A stretch of 64,000 nt of DNA from the NCBI GenBank assembly GCA_900544395.1, contig UQVC01000010.1, positions 1 to 64,000 on the forward strand. The letters run 5' to 3'. The notes under the pieces are model-generated. The model did no database searches. It was not told the DNA's origin and saw only the letters and a program-made list of their open reading frames with translations. Shown piece after piece: positions 1-9,265 of the stretch (the first letter of the stretch is position 1; each line of letters begins with the position of its first letter). Made by a program: the position numbers and the translations under genes. The DNA comes from an uncultured Ruminococcus sp. GTDB taxonomy: Bacteria > Bacillota > Clostridia > Lachnospirales > Lachnospiraceae.

Positions 1-1
1 A

Positions 2-28
2 TTAGCACTCCTTTGTTTTGAGTGCTAA
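2..28. promoter_or_regulatory. CIRCE element (HrcA operator)
   Basis: Perfect inverted repeat TTAGCACTC, nine bases, GAGTGCTAA. This is the canonical CIRCE operator bound by the heat-shock repressor HrcA. It lies just downstream, in the leftward direction, of a good promoter and past the end of hemW, so it should control hrcA and the dnaK operon immediately left of the window. Confidence 0.97.
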
Positions 29-43
29 CACCTTCCGTATATT

Positions 44-72
44 AAGATAGCACCACGTCCAGTATTTGTCAA
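44..72 (-). promoter_or_regulatory. SigA-type promoter of the hrcA operon
   Basis: Reading leftwards: -35 TTGACA (67-72), a 17-base spacer, -10 TATCTT (44-49). Transcription would start near 37, so the CIRCE element lies over the first transcribed bases. The regulated gene is outside the window; that it is hrcA is inferred from the usual hemW-hrcA order. Confidence 0.85.
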
Positions 73-141
73 CTATGTTTATATATTCTTTATATTTTTA
101 TTTTTTATATGTTACCGTTTTTGAAAATTGCTCTTCCCAGG

Positions 142-1293
142 TTACAGCAGAAATTCGCAAAATACAGAATTACTGACATCAATTCCTCTTTTTGTCAGCC
201 GGATATGATCTCCCTCTATTTCTAACAGTCCCTCTTCTGTCAGCTTGTTCAGCGCATCTCCATAGACTTCTTCAATCGGGTTCCCAAAGCAATGTTCAAA
301 TCGAGTTCTGGAAACTCCCTGCATTTTCCGCAGTCCCAGAAACATAAATTCTTCCATCATCTCTTCCTTTGTCAGAACCTCAATCTCTTCCCGCAAGTCT
401 TCTCCTGATTCGATTCTTTCTATATAAGATGTCAGATCTGTACAAAGATGGTATCTGGTATCTGCGATCAGAGAAGATGCACCCAAGCCAATGCCTAAAT
501 ACTGCGTTCTGTTCCAGTAGCCAAGATTGTGCCTGCACTCTTTTCCTTCTTTTGCATAATTGGAAATCTCATAGCGATGGAATCCATACTCGTTTAAAAT
601 TTCTTGTGTCTGCTCATACATCGTTCTTTCTACCTCTTCATCCGGAAGTGCAGGATGTCCTTCTGACTGCTTTCCTTCCCGATACCACTGATAGAACTTT
701 GTTCCTTCTTCTATGATCAGGCTGTAGGCCGAAATGTGCTCCGGGCCAAGTTCTGCCACGGTACGAAGTGTTTCTTCCCAGCTTTGTACACTCTGTCCCG
801 GGATTGCCGAGATTAAATCCACATTGAGATTCTCAAACCCTGCCTGTCGTGCCAGATCATAGGATTCCCGAAATTCTTCATAAGTATGAATCCTTCCCAA
901 CATTTTCAGTTCTTCATTCTTGACAGACTGCAGCCCGAAACTGATCCGATTGATCCCCGCCTGTTTCCACGCCGCCAGTTTTTCTTTTGTCACCGTTCCC
1001 GGATTTGCCTCAATCGTGATCTCCGCATCACTCTGGATTGCAAACACCTGGCGCAACGTTTTAAAAATTTCTAAAATCTGCCCACACGACAAAATGGACG
1101 GAGTTCCTCCGCCCACAAAAACAGAAGAGACCCGATAAGATCGTGCCATCTTCCGGTATCTCTTTATTTCTTGTTTTAATGCATCCACGTATTCCTCTTT
1201 TGCTGCATCGCCTGCAGGTGCAGACAGAAAATCGCAATACGCACACTTCTGTACGCAAAACGGAATATGCAGATATAATTCTAATTCTTGCAT
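142..1293 (-). CDS. hemW: HemW-type radical SAM heme chaperone
   Basis: A 383-residue protein of the HemN/HemW radical SAM family. The [4Fe-4S] cluster motif CxxxCxxC is at residues 13-20 (C13, C17, C20), followed by DF, and an HNxxYW motif lies in the second half. HemW lacks the HemN coproporphyrinogen oxidase activity and acts as a heme chaperone; many such genes are misannotated as hemN. A GAGG sits seven bases before the ATG. It precedes the hrcA promoter, which is the conserved hemW-hrcA order. lepA, usually its other neighbour, is about 22 kb away here. A weak promoter (TATACA, 17 bases, TATACT) may lie just upstream in the gap to the previous gene. Confidence 0.93.
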   Translation of the reverse strand: MQELELYLHIPFCVQKCAYCDFLSAPAGDAAKEEYVDALKQEIKRYRKMARSYRVSSVFVGGGTPSILSCGQILEIFKTLRQVFAIQSDAEITIEANPGTVTKEKLAAWKQAGINRISFGLQSVKNEELKMLGRIHTYEEFRESYDLARQAGFENLNVDLISAIPGQSVQSWEETLRTVAELGPEHISAYSLIIEEGTKFYQWYREGKQSEGHPALPDEEVERTMYEQTQEILNEYGFHRYEISNYAKEGKECRHNLGYWNRTQYLGIGLGASSLIADTRYHLCTDLTSYIERIESGEDLREEIEVLTKEEMMEEFMFLGLRKMQGVSRTRFEHCFGNPIEEVYGDALNKLTEEGLLEIEGDHIRLTKRGIDVSNSVFCEFLL

Positions 1294-1356
1294 ATACAGA
1301 CCTCTTTCTTCTGTTAATAGGTACAGTATAATACAATCTGATCGGGCTGTATACCT

Positions 1357-2070
1357 CTATCCTACGGAAAACACCGTAGGGATTACCAGAAAGTTTTCTC
1401 CATGTGCTTCTGGGAAATGATAGAAGTGACTCTCTGGATCCACCTCTTCCCACCTTTTGATTTCTTTAGACACTTCTTGTCTTCTGCTGATATTCACCTG
1501 TTCCCGGTCTCTCGGTGTTTCAAAATAAGAAAACAAAAGGTTTTCATGCTGCGAGATCATCTGACGCCGATCCCCCACTAATAGTCCTTCTTCTACGATT
1601 GCCTGATGATGGCAGATGTAGGAAAAGAGTTTTTCGGAATGAAGTACAGCAATCCGGCCACATCTCTGATCCGGCTCTTCTTTCCTTTTCCATGTATCCA
1701 GTGATCTTGGTTCGTCGAACCAGAACACCGGATACATGTATACCCAATATCTTTCTTCCTTCTGTGTTTTTGAAGCATCAAAGGACGGCCACTTCTCCAG
1801 CACATTCTCATGACCGAGAAACTCCTGCGCCAGACTTGGAAGCTTAGATCTCCATTCTGCTTCATCCACAGTGTTTTCTTCCTCTGCAATGTATTCCAGA
1901 TAGAAAAAGACCTGTTCTCCATAACGACACATCGTTCCTGTCAGGATTTGGCCGTTTGCCTGTTCTTTTTTTAACCGCTCTTCCCATAATACAAATGCCT
2001 GCTGTACCCTTTCCGGCGCTGCTTCTTTTCGAAGGACAGCGCGGTACTGTGCCCGAATGATCTGATTCAT
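1357..2070 (-). CDS. Unknown protein in pectin operon, two similar halves
   Basis: A 237-residue soluble protein with no signal peptide or membrane segment. I do not recognise a named family. The two halves look alike: residues 52-110 contain EQVFFYLEY and later EKWPSFDAS; residues 165-235 contain ENLLFSYFETP and later KRWEEVDPES. Such pairing, with alternating hydrophobic strands, suggests a duplicated ferredoxin-like (dimeric alpha/beta barrel) fold of the kind used by sugar mutarotases such as RhaM. That is inference from pattern only. It starts three bases after the GH28 stop codon, with GGGAGAG as ribosome binding site inside the GH28 end, so the two genes are almost certainly co-transcribed and the protein probably serves oligogalacturonide use. 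Confidence 0.75.
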   Translation of the reverse strand: MNQIIRAQYRAVLRKEAAPERVQQAFVLWEERLKKEQANGQILTGTMCRYGEQVFFYLEYIAEEENTVDEAEWRSKLPSLAQEFLGHENVLEKWPSFDASKTQKEERYWVYMYPVFWFDEPRSLDTWKRKEEPDQRCGRIAVLHSEKLFSYICHHQAIVEEGLLVGDRRQMISQHENLLFSYFETPRDREQVNISRRQEVSKEIKRWEEVDPESHFYHFPEAHGENFLVIPTVFSVG

Positions 2071-2073
2071 GTT

Positions 2074-3411
2074 TTATCTCTCCCTTACTGCAAGTTCCAC
2101 ATCTTCTGCCTGTTCCATCTGACATAATGGATAGTCCTTATAGATCCCTTCGCGTCGGATTTTCCCCTGGATAGCGACCCCTTTCGCTGATCTTACATAG
2201 ATGCCAGGAATATCATGTAGGTATACATCTCTGCCGGACGGCTGTTCATCAAACAATCCCGGCTTATGGCTTCCCTGCTGTCTCAGTGTCAGATCCAGAT
2301 GCTCCACAGTCACATCCTCGATCACAGAATCCTCCTCTCCTGCAATAAACAAAGAAGATTCTGCTGTCATGAAAATATGATCAAAGGTAATATTACGGAT
2401 CACGCCCGGATATCCGCCCTGTTTTCTCGGCGTCGCACTGAGAAAGATCGGCTCTCCTTTCCCCCACCAGCGCGGCGCAAACTCCCGCTGCGGACAATCC
2501 GCATACCTTCTGGTATTTCCAGTGACATGATGGACGTGGATATCTTCAATGACAGCGCCGTCTCTGACCCAGATCCCGACTCCCCGGGAACATTCCCGGA
2601 ACACGCAGTCACTTAGGATCACATGACGAATCGCACATCCTGTCTCTGTTCCAATCTTCAAAGCAGAATCGTGTGAGTACAACACGCAGCCCCGGATCAC
2701 AATGTTCTCACAGCTTCCGTATTTCTTTGCCATCGGCACGGAATTTTTCACTACGATCGCATCATCTCCCGATTTAATGATACAGTTACTGATCACAACA
2801 TCCTGACAGGTATCCGGATCGATTCCGTCATTGTTGGCTCCTCTCTGGTCATTCAAAATCCGGATCCCGTCTACCAGTACATGTCGGCATCCTGCCATAT
2901 GAAGGGTCCAGAATGCGGCATCCCGAAACGTAATGCCCCGGACTGTCAGATTCTCCACATTCTCAAAATACGTGGTCCGCGACCGGTCTTCCATACGGAC
3001 GTTTTTCGGACATTCTCCGAGCCCTCCATCTGCCCCGTCATCATAAAATACCCGGTCTCCCTGTCCGTAAATCGTACCTTCTCCCAGAATACTGATATCT
3101 TTTTCATGCAGCGCATATAAAAAGCATCCGCCTTCCCATCCGGTCGCCTCACTTGGGTCTTCAAATTCACTGTCTCCAAAAAAATCCAAAATATCCTCTT
3201 TTCGCAGGCTGCTGATCAGTTCTGCTCCCTTTTCCAGATAGAATGTCACGTGGCTTTTCAGCTGGATCGTGCCGCTTAAAAACTTTCCTGTGGGAACGAT
3301 CACCCGTCCGCCTCCTGCCGCTGCACAGGCATCCACTGCTTTCTGTATTGCCTGGCTGTTGTTGGTCACCCCATCTGCGATTGCTCCATATTCTGTAATC
3401 TGATAATCCAT
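2074..3411 (-). CDS. GH28 family polygalacturonase-like enzyme, variant active site
   Basis: A 445-residue right-handed beta-helix protein of glycoside hydrolase family 28. It begins with the family's YGAxADGxTxN stretch and has NNDG (193-196) and GDD (215-217) where family members carry NTDG and the catalytic Asp pair. The usual GHG is replaced by SHDSALK (246-252), and the usual RIK by RGVGIWVRDG (276-285), so two standard motifs are altered. No signal peptide is present, so it is expected in the cytoplasm, acting on imported oligosaccharides. GGAGGA precedes the ATG. First gene of a two-gene operon under a LacI-type operator. Substrate could be an unsaturated, methylated or non-galacturonate oligomer. 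Confidence 0.88.
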   Translation of the reverse strand: MDYQITEYGAIADGVTNNSQAIQKAVDACAAAGGGRVIVPTGKFLSGTIQLKSHVTFYLEKGAELISSLRKEDILDFFGDSEFEDPSEATGWEGGCFLYALHEKDISILGEGTIYGQGDRVFYDDGADGGLGECPKNVRMEDRSRTTYFENVENLTVRGITFRDAAFWTLHMAGCRHVLVDGIRILNDQRGANNDGIDPDTCQDVVISNCIIKSGDDAIVVKNSVPMAKKYGSCENIVIRGCVLYSHDSALKIGTETGCAIRHVILSDCVFRECSRGVGIWVRDGAVIEDIHVHHVTGNTRRYADCPQREFAPRWWGKGEPIFLSATPRKQGGYPGVIRNITFDHIFMTAESSLFIAGEEDSVIEDVTVEHLDLTLRQQGSHKPGLFDEQPSGRDVYLHDIPGIYVRSAKGVAIQGKIRREGIYKDYPLCQMEQAEDVELAVRER

Positions 3412-3472
3412 AGCCGTTCTTCCTCCATTTTAAAATTGATCTTACTTTTTTCTTTGTGAAATTTTAATATAT

Positions 3473-3486
3473 TGTAATAGCTTACA
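3473..3486. promoter_or_regulatory. LacI-family operator, copy 1
   Basis: TGTAATAGCTTACA, arms TGTAA and TTACA around four bases. It lies between the leftward GH28 promoter and the GH28 gene, about 40 bases into the transcript. The same arms and spacing occur at the uxaC and uxaA promoters, which links these three operons to one regulator, probably the adjacent LacI-family protein. Confidence 0.7.
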
Positions 3487-3532
3487 TTGTTTATTTTTAC
3501 CTGTTTATCTTCTCGTTTTCTGTTTCACACGT

Positions 3533-3561
3533 ATCGTATCATTGCATTTTCGTATTGTCAA
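3533..3561 (-). promoter_or_regulatory. Promoter of the GH28 operon
   Basis: Leftward -35 TTGACA (3556-3561), 17-base spacer, -10 TACGAT (3533-3538). Together with the two operators it accounts for most of the 306-base gap between the GH28 gene and the LacI-family gene. The rest of that gap is AT-rich; the rightward promoter of the regulator must also be there, but I could not place a convincing one. Confidence 0.7.
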
Positions 3562-3684
3562 TCGTATATTACTTATAATTTTCAGCAAAATATTTATAAA
3601 AAATATACAATATCATTTCTTTTCACAGTATGTTATGATGATAGAAAATTAAATTTTTCTCAATTTTTCTTTTATTTCAGCTAA

Positions 3685-3698
3685 TGATAGCACTTACA
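3685..3698. promoter_or_regulatory. Probable weak LacI-family operator next to the regulator gene
   Basis: TGATAGCACTTACA, four bases before the AGGAGG of the regulator. The right half CACTTACATT is identical to that of the uxaA operator; the left half is degenerate. It suggests autoregulation. Confidence 0.45.
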
Positions 3699-3717
3699 TT
3701 TAGGAGGTTCCATCACC

Positions 3718-4722
3718 ATGAATATTTATGATATATCCCAAAAGGCAGGGGTTTCCATCGCTACCGTTTCGCGGGTTTTAAACGGCAGTGATAAAGTCAG
3801 CGAAAAAACGCGACAGAAAGTACTGGCGGTTATGGAGGAAAACAGCTATACTCCAAATGCGTTTGCCAGAAGTCTCGGCTTAAATTCCATGCATACCGTG
3901 GGAATCCTCTGTTCAGATTCTTCGGATGTCTACCAGGCACAGGCCATTTACTATCTGGAGCGGGAGCTTCGCAAAAACTCCTACGCGTCCATGCTTTGCT
4001 GTACCGGATATGAACTGCAGGAAAAGCAGAGCTATCTGAATTTGCTTTTGTCACGCAACGTAGATGCCGTTCTGCTGATCGGGTCACATTTCATCGAAAA
4101 TTCTCCGGAAGAAAACCGATACATTCTGGATGCCGCAGCCAAAATTCCGGTTTTTATTTTAAACGGAGAACTCAAAGGAGAAAATCTCTATTCCATTCTG
4201 TGTGACGACTATATGGCATTAAAAGAAATGACAGATCTTGTTTTCTCCAAGGGCTGTCAGTCTCCCATCTATCTGTACCGCACACTCAATTACAGCGGTC
4301 AGAAAAAGAGACAGGGATTTCTGGATTCCTGTCTGGAACACGGGATTTCTGCTCCTGAATCACGGGTGTTTTGTGCTCCCGTCGGGCTGCACAAGTCCTG
4401 TGACCTGCTGGAGCACCTAAGTCAAACCCAGATCTCTTTTGACTGCGTTCTCACTGCAGATGACGAACTGGCTGCCGGCGCTGTCAAATATGCGTTTAAA
4501 AAACATCTGAGGATACCCGAAGACTTTCAGGTCACCGGATACAACAATTCTGTATTGTCCGTCTGCAGTACCCCTGAGATTACAACCGTAGACAATCGGG
4601 TAGAATACATGTGTGTCACAGCCGTATCCCAGATGATGCAGGTATTCCAAAAAGAAAGTTTACCTTCCAGAACCATGTTTTCCGGAAGTATCGTCGAAAA
4701 ACAGACGACAAAACAGGGGTAA
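3718..4722 (+). CDS. LacI family transcriptional regulator of pectin/galacturonate genes
   Basis: A 334-residue repressor. The N-terminal helix-turn-helix and hinge helix are typical of LacI (residues 1-55, with SIATVSRVLNG), followed by a periplasmic-binding-protein-like effector domain. AGGAGG sits ten bases before the ATG. It is divergent from a GH28 operon. TGTAA-N4-TTACA operators occur beside it and again in front of uxaC and uxaA 16 kb away, so it most likely represses the whole galacturonate set and is released by a uronate or its catabolite. The effector cannot be read from sequence. Confidence 0.92.
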   Translation: MNIYDISQKAGVSIATVSRVLNGSDKVSEKTRQKVLAVMEENSYTPNAFARSLGLNSMHTVGILCSDSSDVYQAQAIYYLERELRKNSYASMLCCTGYELQEKQSYLNLLLSRNVDAVLLIGSHFIENSPEENRYILDAAAKIPVFILNGELKGENLYSILCDDYMALKEMTDLVFSKGCQSPIYLYRTLNYSGQKKRQGFLDSCLEHGISAPESRVFCAPVGLHKSCDLLEHLSQTQISFDCVLTADDELAAGAVKYAFKKHLRIPEDFQVTGYNNSVLSVCSTPEITTVDNRVEYMCVTAVSQMMQVFQKESLPSRTMFSGSIVEKQTTKQG

Positions 4723-4742
4723 GAGCACAAAACTCTTCCCCC
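4716..4742 (+). terminator. Possible terminator hairpin after the LacI-family gene
   Basis: GGGG-TAAGAG pairs with CTCTT-CCCC around a seven-base loop and overlaps the stop codon. No clear T-run follows, so termination would be weak. A small inverted repeat (TGTGAA, five bases, TTCACA) follows at 4751-4767. Confidence 0.35.
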
Positions 4743-4762
4743 ATTACATTTGTGAACATTTT

Positions 4763-6670
4763 TCACATGACAATCTTTTCCGCCTGATGCATTGCGTATT
4801 GATAAACTGCATATAAGATCATCCCGATTCCTACTAACAACACTGCCAGAATGGCCAGCGCTTCTACCTCTAATCCGCTGATCCTTCCATCATTCATAAC
4901 ATTCATGACAAAGGCGAATCCAAATCCAAGCACACAGCCAATGATCCCAGGATACTGCACAATACGGGCAATTTGTTTTTTCAGAACATTTTTCTTATAG
5001 CGCGTATCTGCTCCAAGCTTTGTAAGACTTTCAAAAAGTCCTTTATTGTCTGTTGCCACCGAAATGCTTCTGACATACGCCATAACGCTGACTGCTGCCA
5101 GAGAAATAATAAAGATATAAAGACATAACATGACATAGACACTGATCATCTGCATTCTGTCCTGAGCCGTAATAATCCGGAACGCAGGCGCATATTTCCA
5201 GTCCCCGAGAAGCATATTATTGTCTGTGGTCATATGGATCTTGTTTCCATACACATACGCTTCTCCTGCCTCATCCGCCACTTTTTGCGCCCAGATATTC
5301 CAGTATCCCATATGATTAGAGCGGTCAGTGGCACGTTCTACGTACTGTGCAAGAAGATCTTTTGCAAAATCATAAGAATCCTCTACATTTTCCGCATTAA
5401 AGGACAGGATCGTTTCCCGATATTCCTCTGTTACCCCTTCTGTCATTTCCCGATATGTTTCATCTCCCACAACATAGGCAAATGGTTCACTGATCGGCGC
5501 CAGAACATCACTTTCTACCGTTCCTCCGTAAGTAAGGGGATACGTTTTCCCGGTATCTGGATTCATCACTTCCTGTAATCCGTCTTCATATTCAAAAAAT
5601 CCAGTGTAATCGGTTGTCGTAACGGTCTGATAAGTTCCGGGCGCCACTGTGAGTTCCTTCCCGGACAATCTTTCAAAATCACTTTCTGAAACAAAAAGAG
5701 CTGCCATTTCTTTGTCCCGGCAAACCTCAATATACCGGCTTGTCTCTTCATCAAAATCTTTCGCATGATAAGAAACAACCAGATTTGTAGCTGTATTTTC
5801 TGTAAAATCCGTCACTTCTATTCCATAAGAAGAAGCTGTATCATAAATTTCCTCTTTTCCGATCTGATCTTCCAGAACCGGATAATGCAGGGAAAAATCC
5901 TTACTGTTTTCTGTCTGTACCATACCGCCTGCAAGCACATACTGCATTCCGTAAAAAGCCGAAAACCCGCACACAAAGATCAGAAGCGTCATCACGCACA
6001 TATTTTTTGTCGTTGCTTTGGCAGTAAATCGCATCAGACTGATGGATACCAGATTTTCATAATATTTTTTTCTGTTCTTCTTGGCACGGCTCTGCGCAAC
6101 TGCCGACAAAAGGATCCAATAAATCCCCACAAGAGACAACAGATAACAAAGATTTACAATGCCCGGAAGTCCGATTCCCCACACTCTTGCCGCTGCCTGT
6201 GGAAGGCCTGCCCCCAGAAGGATCCCAAGAACAGTCAGCGCCACGCCCGCCGGAAACGTCCATCGTTTGATCTCTTTTACCATTTCTGTTTTCTGCTGGG
6301 TGCGGAGGATTTCCATAATATCCGAACGATTGACAAACCGCCTGCCTGCCATGCCCAGAACACATGCAAGAACACCTGCAAAAAGAAGCCCCGGAAGAAA
6401 TCCAATCACTCCAAACCGGTAGGTCATCTGCTCGTTGGAAATGATGAACAGCTCAAACAGTTTCCAGATCAGAAACGATGCCGGAACCGCACACAGAAGT
6501 CCCAGAAAAGAAGATACTGCTGTCACAATGGAAAGTTCCCTGAAAAGAAGTTTTTTCAGCTGTCTCTTTTCCGTTCCAAGAGCCATTAAAATCCCATACT
6601 CTCTCGCCTTAAACCGGAAGAACAACCCGGATGCATATACCGTAAACACAAAGCATCCCACTGCAATCTT
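4763..6670 (-). pseudogene. FtsX-like ABC transporter permease, 5'-truncated
   Basis: About 635 residues of a peptide-type ABC permease (FtsX/BceB-like): a first FtsX block with FRFKAREYGILMALG, a large extracytoplasmic region, and a second FtsX block near the C-terminus. The native reading begins abruptly around 6660, inside what should be the first or second membrane segment. Upstream codons in this frame are merely the antisense of the neighbouring response regulator. There is no start codon with a ribosome binding site and no ATPase partner gene. I infer that a deletion removed the permease 5' end and probably its ATPase. Read in the other direction, the adjoining gene is truncated at the same point. 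Probably non-functional. Confidence 0.8.
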
Positions 6671-7294
6671 ATGGCGCTTACTTATGAAATCGAGGAATAC
6701 GGATCCGGAACTTCTCTTCTGGATCACATGGATCAAAAAGAACCTGACATCCTTTTTCTTGATATTGAAATGCCGGGAATGGGAGGAATGGATACAGCCC
6801 GAGCACTTCGCAATCTGGAAAAAAAGATGTTAATCATCTTTATTACTGCATATCCCGATTACGTATTTCAAGGATATGAAGTACATGCCTTCCATTATAT
6901 TTTAAAACCATACGAAAAAGCGAAATTGAAAGAGGTGCTGGAAAGTGCTGTCAAAGAACTTTCCACACTGGAAGAGCAATTCTATCTTGTGCAGCAGAAA
7001 TCAGGAACACTCCGCCTCAGCATCCGGGAAATTTCTTATTTTAAGAGTGACAGGCGCAATGTATGCGCCGTACAAAAAAATGGAGAACAAATTTCTTTTT
7101 ATGAAAAATTAGATGAGGTGGAAGCAAAACTTCCTGAATTTTTCCAGCGCATCCACAACCGTTACCTTGTCAATATGAATTGTATTTCCAAAATCGAAAG
7201 CGCTTCCTGCATCTGCAATGGAGAAGAACTTCCCGTAAGCCGCGCTTACAAACAGGCTCTTGCAGTCGCCTTTGCAAAAACAATGTTAAATTAA
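6671..7294 (+). pseudogene. LytTR response regulator, N-terminally truncated
   Basis: The remaining 207 residues hold most of a receiver domain and a complete LytTR DNA-binding domain (about residues 105-205). The phospho-acceptor Asp is present in FLDIEMPGM at residue 31, but in family members it lies near residue 57-59. About 27 residues are therefore missing, including the N-terminal acidic pair that binds magnesium. The first ATG has no ribosome binding site. The break coincides with that of the permease on the other strand, so both ends were probably lost together. DNA binding might survive, but phosphorylation should not. It is followed by its cognate kinase gene after 16 bases. Confidence 0.8.
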
Positions 7295-7310
7295 AAAAAG
7301 AAGTATCTTT

Positions 7311-8600
7311 ATGAGTTCATCTGTTATTATTTTTCTTTTTGGCAGACTGGCAAATGTGATGGAATTTATGACCGGATATTTCTTTATGAAATGTATGGAC
7401 TGTACAATGAAGAGACGAAACGGAAAATTTGCCTTTTTCCTGAGCCTTTTACTTTACACCATTGTATCCACTCTGGTCGTATTTCCAAAAGACATGACCA
7501 ATATTTCCATGGCTCTGCTTTTATTTCTTCTGACAAATTTTACATTATACCGTGGAAAATGGCTGGTAAAGCTTTCCATGGTTCTTGTTTTTCTCCCCAT
7601 TGCTGCTTCTGTCAACCTCCTTCATATTGATATTGGAGGACACATTTTTATGCAGTTTTTCACGGAAGAAGACTTGCTTGAAAATGCTGTTTTTTCCTCC
7701 GTTGCTTTTGTGGTGATCCCTGTTTTCTGGATGCTCTTTTACCGATTTTTCAGTCCTGCTTTGAAAAAAATCCAGAACATATTTACAGACAAAGCATGGA
7801 CCATCATCGATGTGATCAGTCTTGCCTCTTTTTTAGCATTATTCAGCTGCATCTATCTTGCTCCGGAAGATAAAACATATCTTATCTGGCCTTGTATTCT
7901 TGCCTGTCTGATCACCAATATCGGCAGTGTACGCCTTGCCGCTTATCTGGCTGACGGCCTTTATGCAGACCTGGAACGGAAAAACCTTCAGCTTCAGAAA
8001 AACTATTATGAAGAACTGGAGCACAATCAAAATCAGATCCGTAAATTTCGCCACGATATGAACAATCACCTTTCTGTTGTAGGAACTCTCCTGGATAAAG
8101 GAAATCTTTCCGAAGCAAAAGAATATTTCAGCAATATCTCCGGATATATGCAGACTGCCAACCGGAAATTCTGTCAGAACAGTGTAGTAAATGCCGTCAT
8201 CAATGCAAAATATCAGATGATGACAAACGCTTCCATTGCCACCTTTCTCAATATCGATATTGACAAAATGCTGTCGATCGATGATGTGAGCCTTTGTACG
8301 ATTTTTGCAAATACATTGGACAATGCCATTGAAGCCTGCAAAAAAATAGACGATCCTGCAAAAAGAAAACTGGAACTTCGATGCCGCTACACCGAAAACG
8401 GGTACTTCAGCTTTGAGCTTACCAACAGCAAAGTCAACGAAATCCATAAGAAAAAAGGACGTTTTCTCTCCGATAAGGAAGATCAAAACGCCCATGGGAT
8501 CGGCATCGCCTCTGTAAAAGAAATTGTGGATAAATATGAGGGAACACTGGACATTTCTTATGACAAAGAATGGTTTAAAGTTGTGATTCTGATCGGGTAG
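7311..8600 (+). CDS. GHKL-type sensor histidine kinase (AgrC/ComD-like)
   Basis: A 429-residue membrane kinase. About six membrane segments occupy residues 1-215. A short coiled region then leads to the phospho-acceptor H248 in FRHDMNNHLS, an N box NTLDNAIEAC (334-343) and a GIGIA G box (396-400). This is the layout of peptide-sensing HPK10 kinases that pair with LytTR regulators. The gene itself looks intact, but its regulator partner just upstream lacks its 5' end and the promoter region is gone, so expression would depend on read-through or a new promoter. No autoinducer peptide gene was found nearby. Such kinases can also control ABC exporters, as the adjacent permease remnant suggests. 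Confidence 0.85.
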   Translation: MSSSVIIFLFGRLANVMEFMTGYFFMKCMDCTMKRRNGKFAFFLSLLLYTIVSTLVVFPKDMTNISMALLLFLLTNFTLYRGKWLVKLSMVLVFLPIAASVNLLHIDIGGHIFMQFFTEEDLLENAVFSSVAFVVIPVFWMLFYRFFSPALKKIQNIFTDKAWTIIDVISLASFLALFSCIYLAPEDKTYLIWPCILACLITNIGSVRLAAYLADGLYADLERKNLQLQKNYYEELEHNQNQIRKFRHDMNNHLSVVGTLLDKGNLSEAKEYFSNISGYMQTANRKFCQNSVVNAVINAKYQMMTNASIATFLNIDIDKMLSIDDVSLCTIFANTLDNAIEACKKIDDPAKRKLELRCRYTENGYFSFELTNSKVNEIHKKKGRFLSDKEDQNAHGIGIASVKEIVDKYEGTLDISYDKEWFKVVILIG

Positions 8601-8679
8601 GGATAAACCACCGTATAAAGACACTGCCAGCTTCCAAAACAGCGCTTCGGAGTCAGCCCAAACAGCAACGGGATTGCCT

Positions 8680-9219
8680 CTATTTCTTCCATAATTGAAA
8701 TGGAATTTCTCTAATTTTAAGATTTTTTAACAATGCTTCAAATTCTGTTTTGCGAAAAGAACTCTGATTGCAGAGGACTTCCATTTTTAATCCTTTATAC
8801 CCCATAAAATATCCCGTTTCATAAAAACCATTGCGTAGATAGAATTTTTTTGTGGAAACTCGTTGTTGTAAATTAGTAGCTGCATTTTCAACAGGTTCCA
8901 TATCAAGCACGATTTGACAATCCGAATACTGTTTTTTCATAAGAGCTAACGCCTCTCCTCCATATCCTTTCGAACGATGGTCTGGAGAAATTGCAAAAAA
9001 TAAAATATATCCGACAGGCTTTTTCATTACTAAAGCATAAAAACCAATAAACTGTTGGTTATCATATAAAGCCCATAGATCTAATTCTTTCTTTTCGGCT
9101 AAATCAATCATTTCCTGTATTGTCATACGCTCTTCGTCTGGAAATGCTTCTTGATTTAAAACTTCTAATTTTTCTAAGTCCTTAAAACTTGAATTTATTT
9201 TTTGTACTGTTAAATTCAT
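8680..9219 (-). CDS. GNAT family N-acetyltransferase
   Basis: A 179-residue GNAT protein. The acetyl-CoA loop is seen as SPDHRSKGYGGEAL in the middle, preceded by strands with the typical IGFYALV and followed by KKFYLRNGF, the usual C-terminal GNAT signature. The start is set at MNLTVQK because GGAGGA lies seven bases before it; the in-frame ATG eight codons earlier contains that Shine-Dalgarno sequence. It is AT-rich compared with its neighbours and stands alone behind a MerR-type promoter, which suggests horizontal acquisition and a drug- or stress-inducible role. The acceptor substrate is unknown. Confidence 0.88.
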   Translation of the reverse strand: MNLTVQKINSSFKDLEKLEVLNQEAFPDEERMTIQEMIDLAEKKELDLWALYDNQQFIGFYALVMKKPVGYILFFAISPDHRSKGYGGEALALMKKQYSDCQIVLDMEPVENAATNLQQRVSTKKFYLRNGFYETGYFMGYKGLKMEVLCNQSSFRKTEFEALLKNLKIREIPFQLWKK

Positions 9220-9265
9220 TCTGATTCCTCCAAATTTAATCATGATAACAACCGGCTTCTATGTT

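Noticed and set aside
1357..1390. Hairpin CCCTACGG/CCGTAGG as a terminator before hemW
   Set aside because: It lies in the last codons of the unknown gene and has no T-run in the leftward direction, so termination is not supported.
6435..6833. Rightward reading across the permease/regulator junction
   Set aside because: It is a shadow frame antisense to the permease and out of frame with the regulator; it shows no family features.
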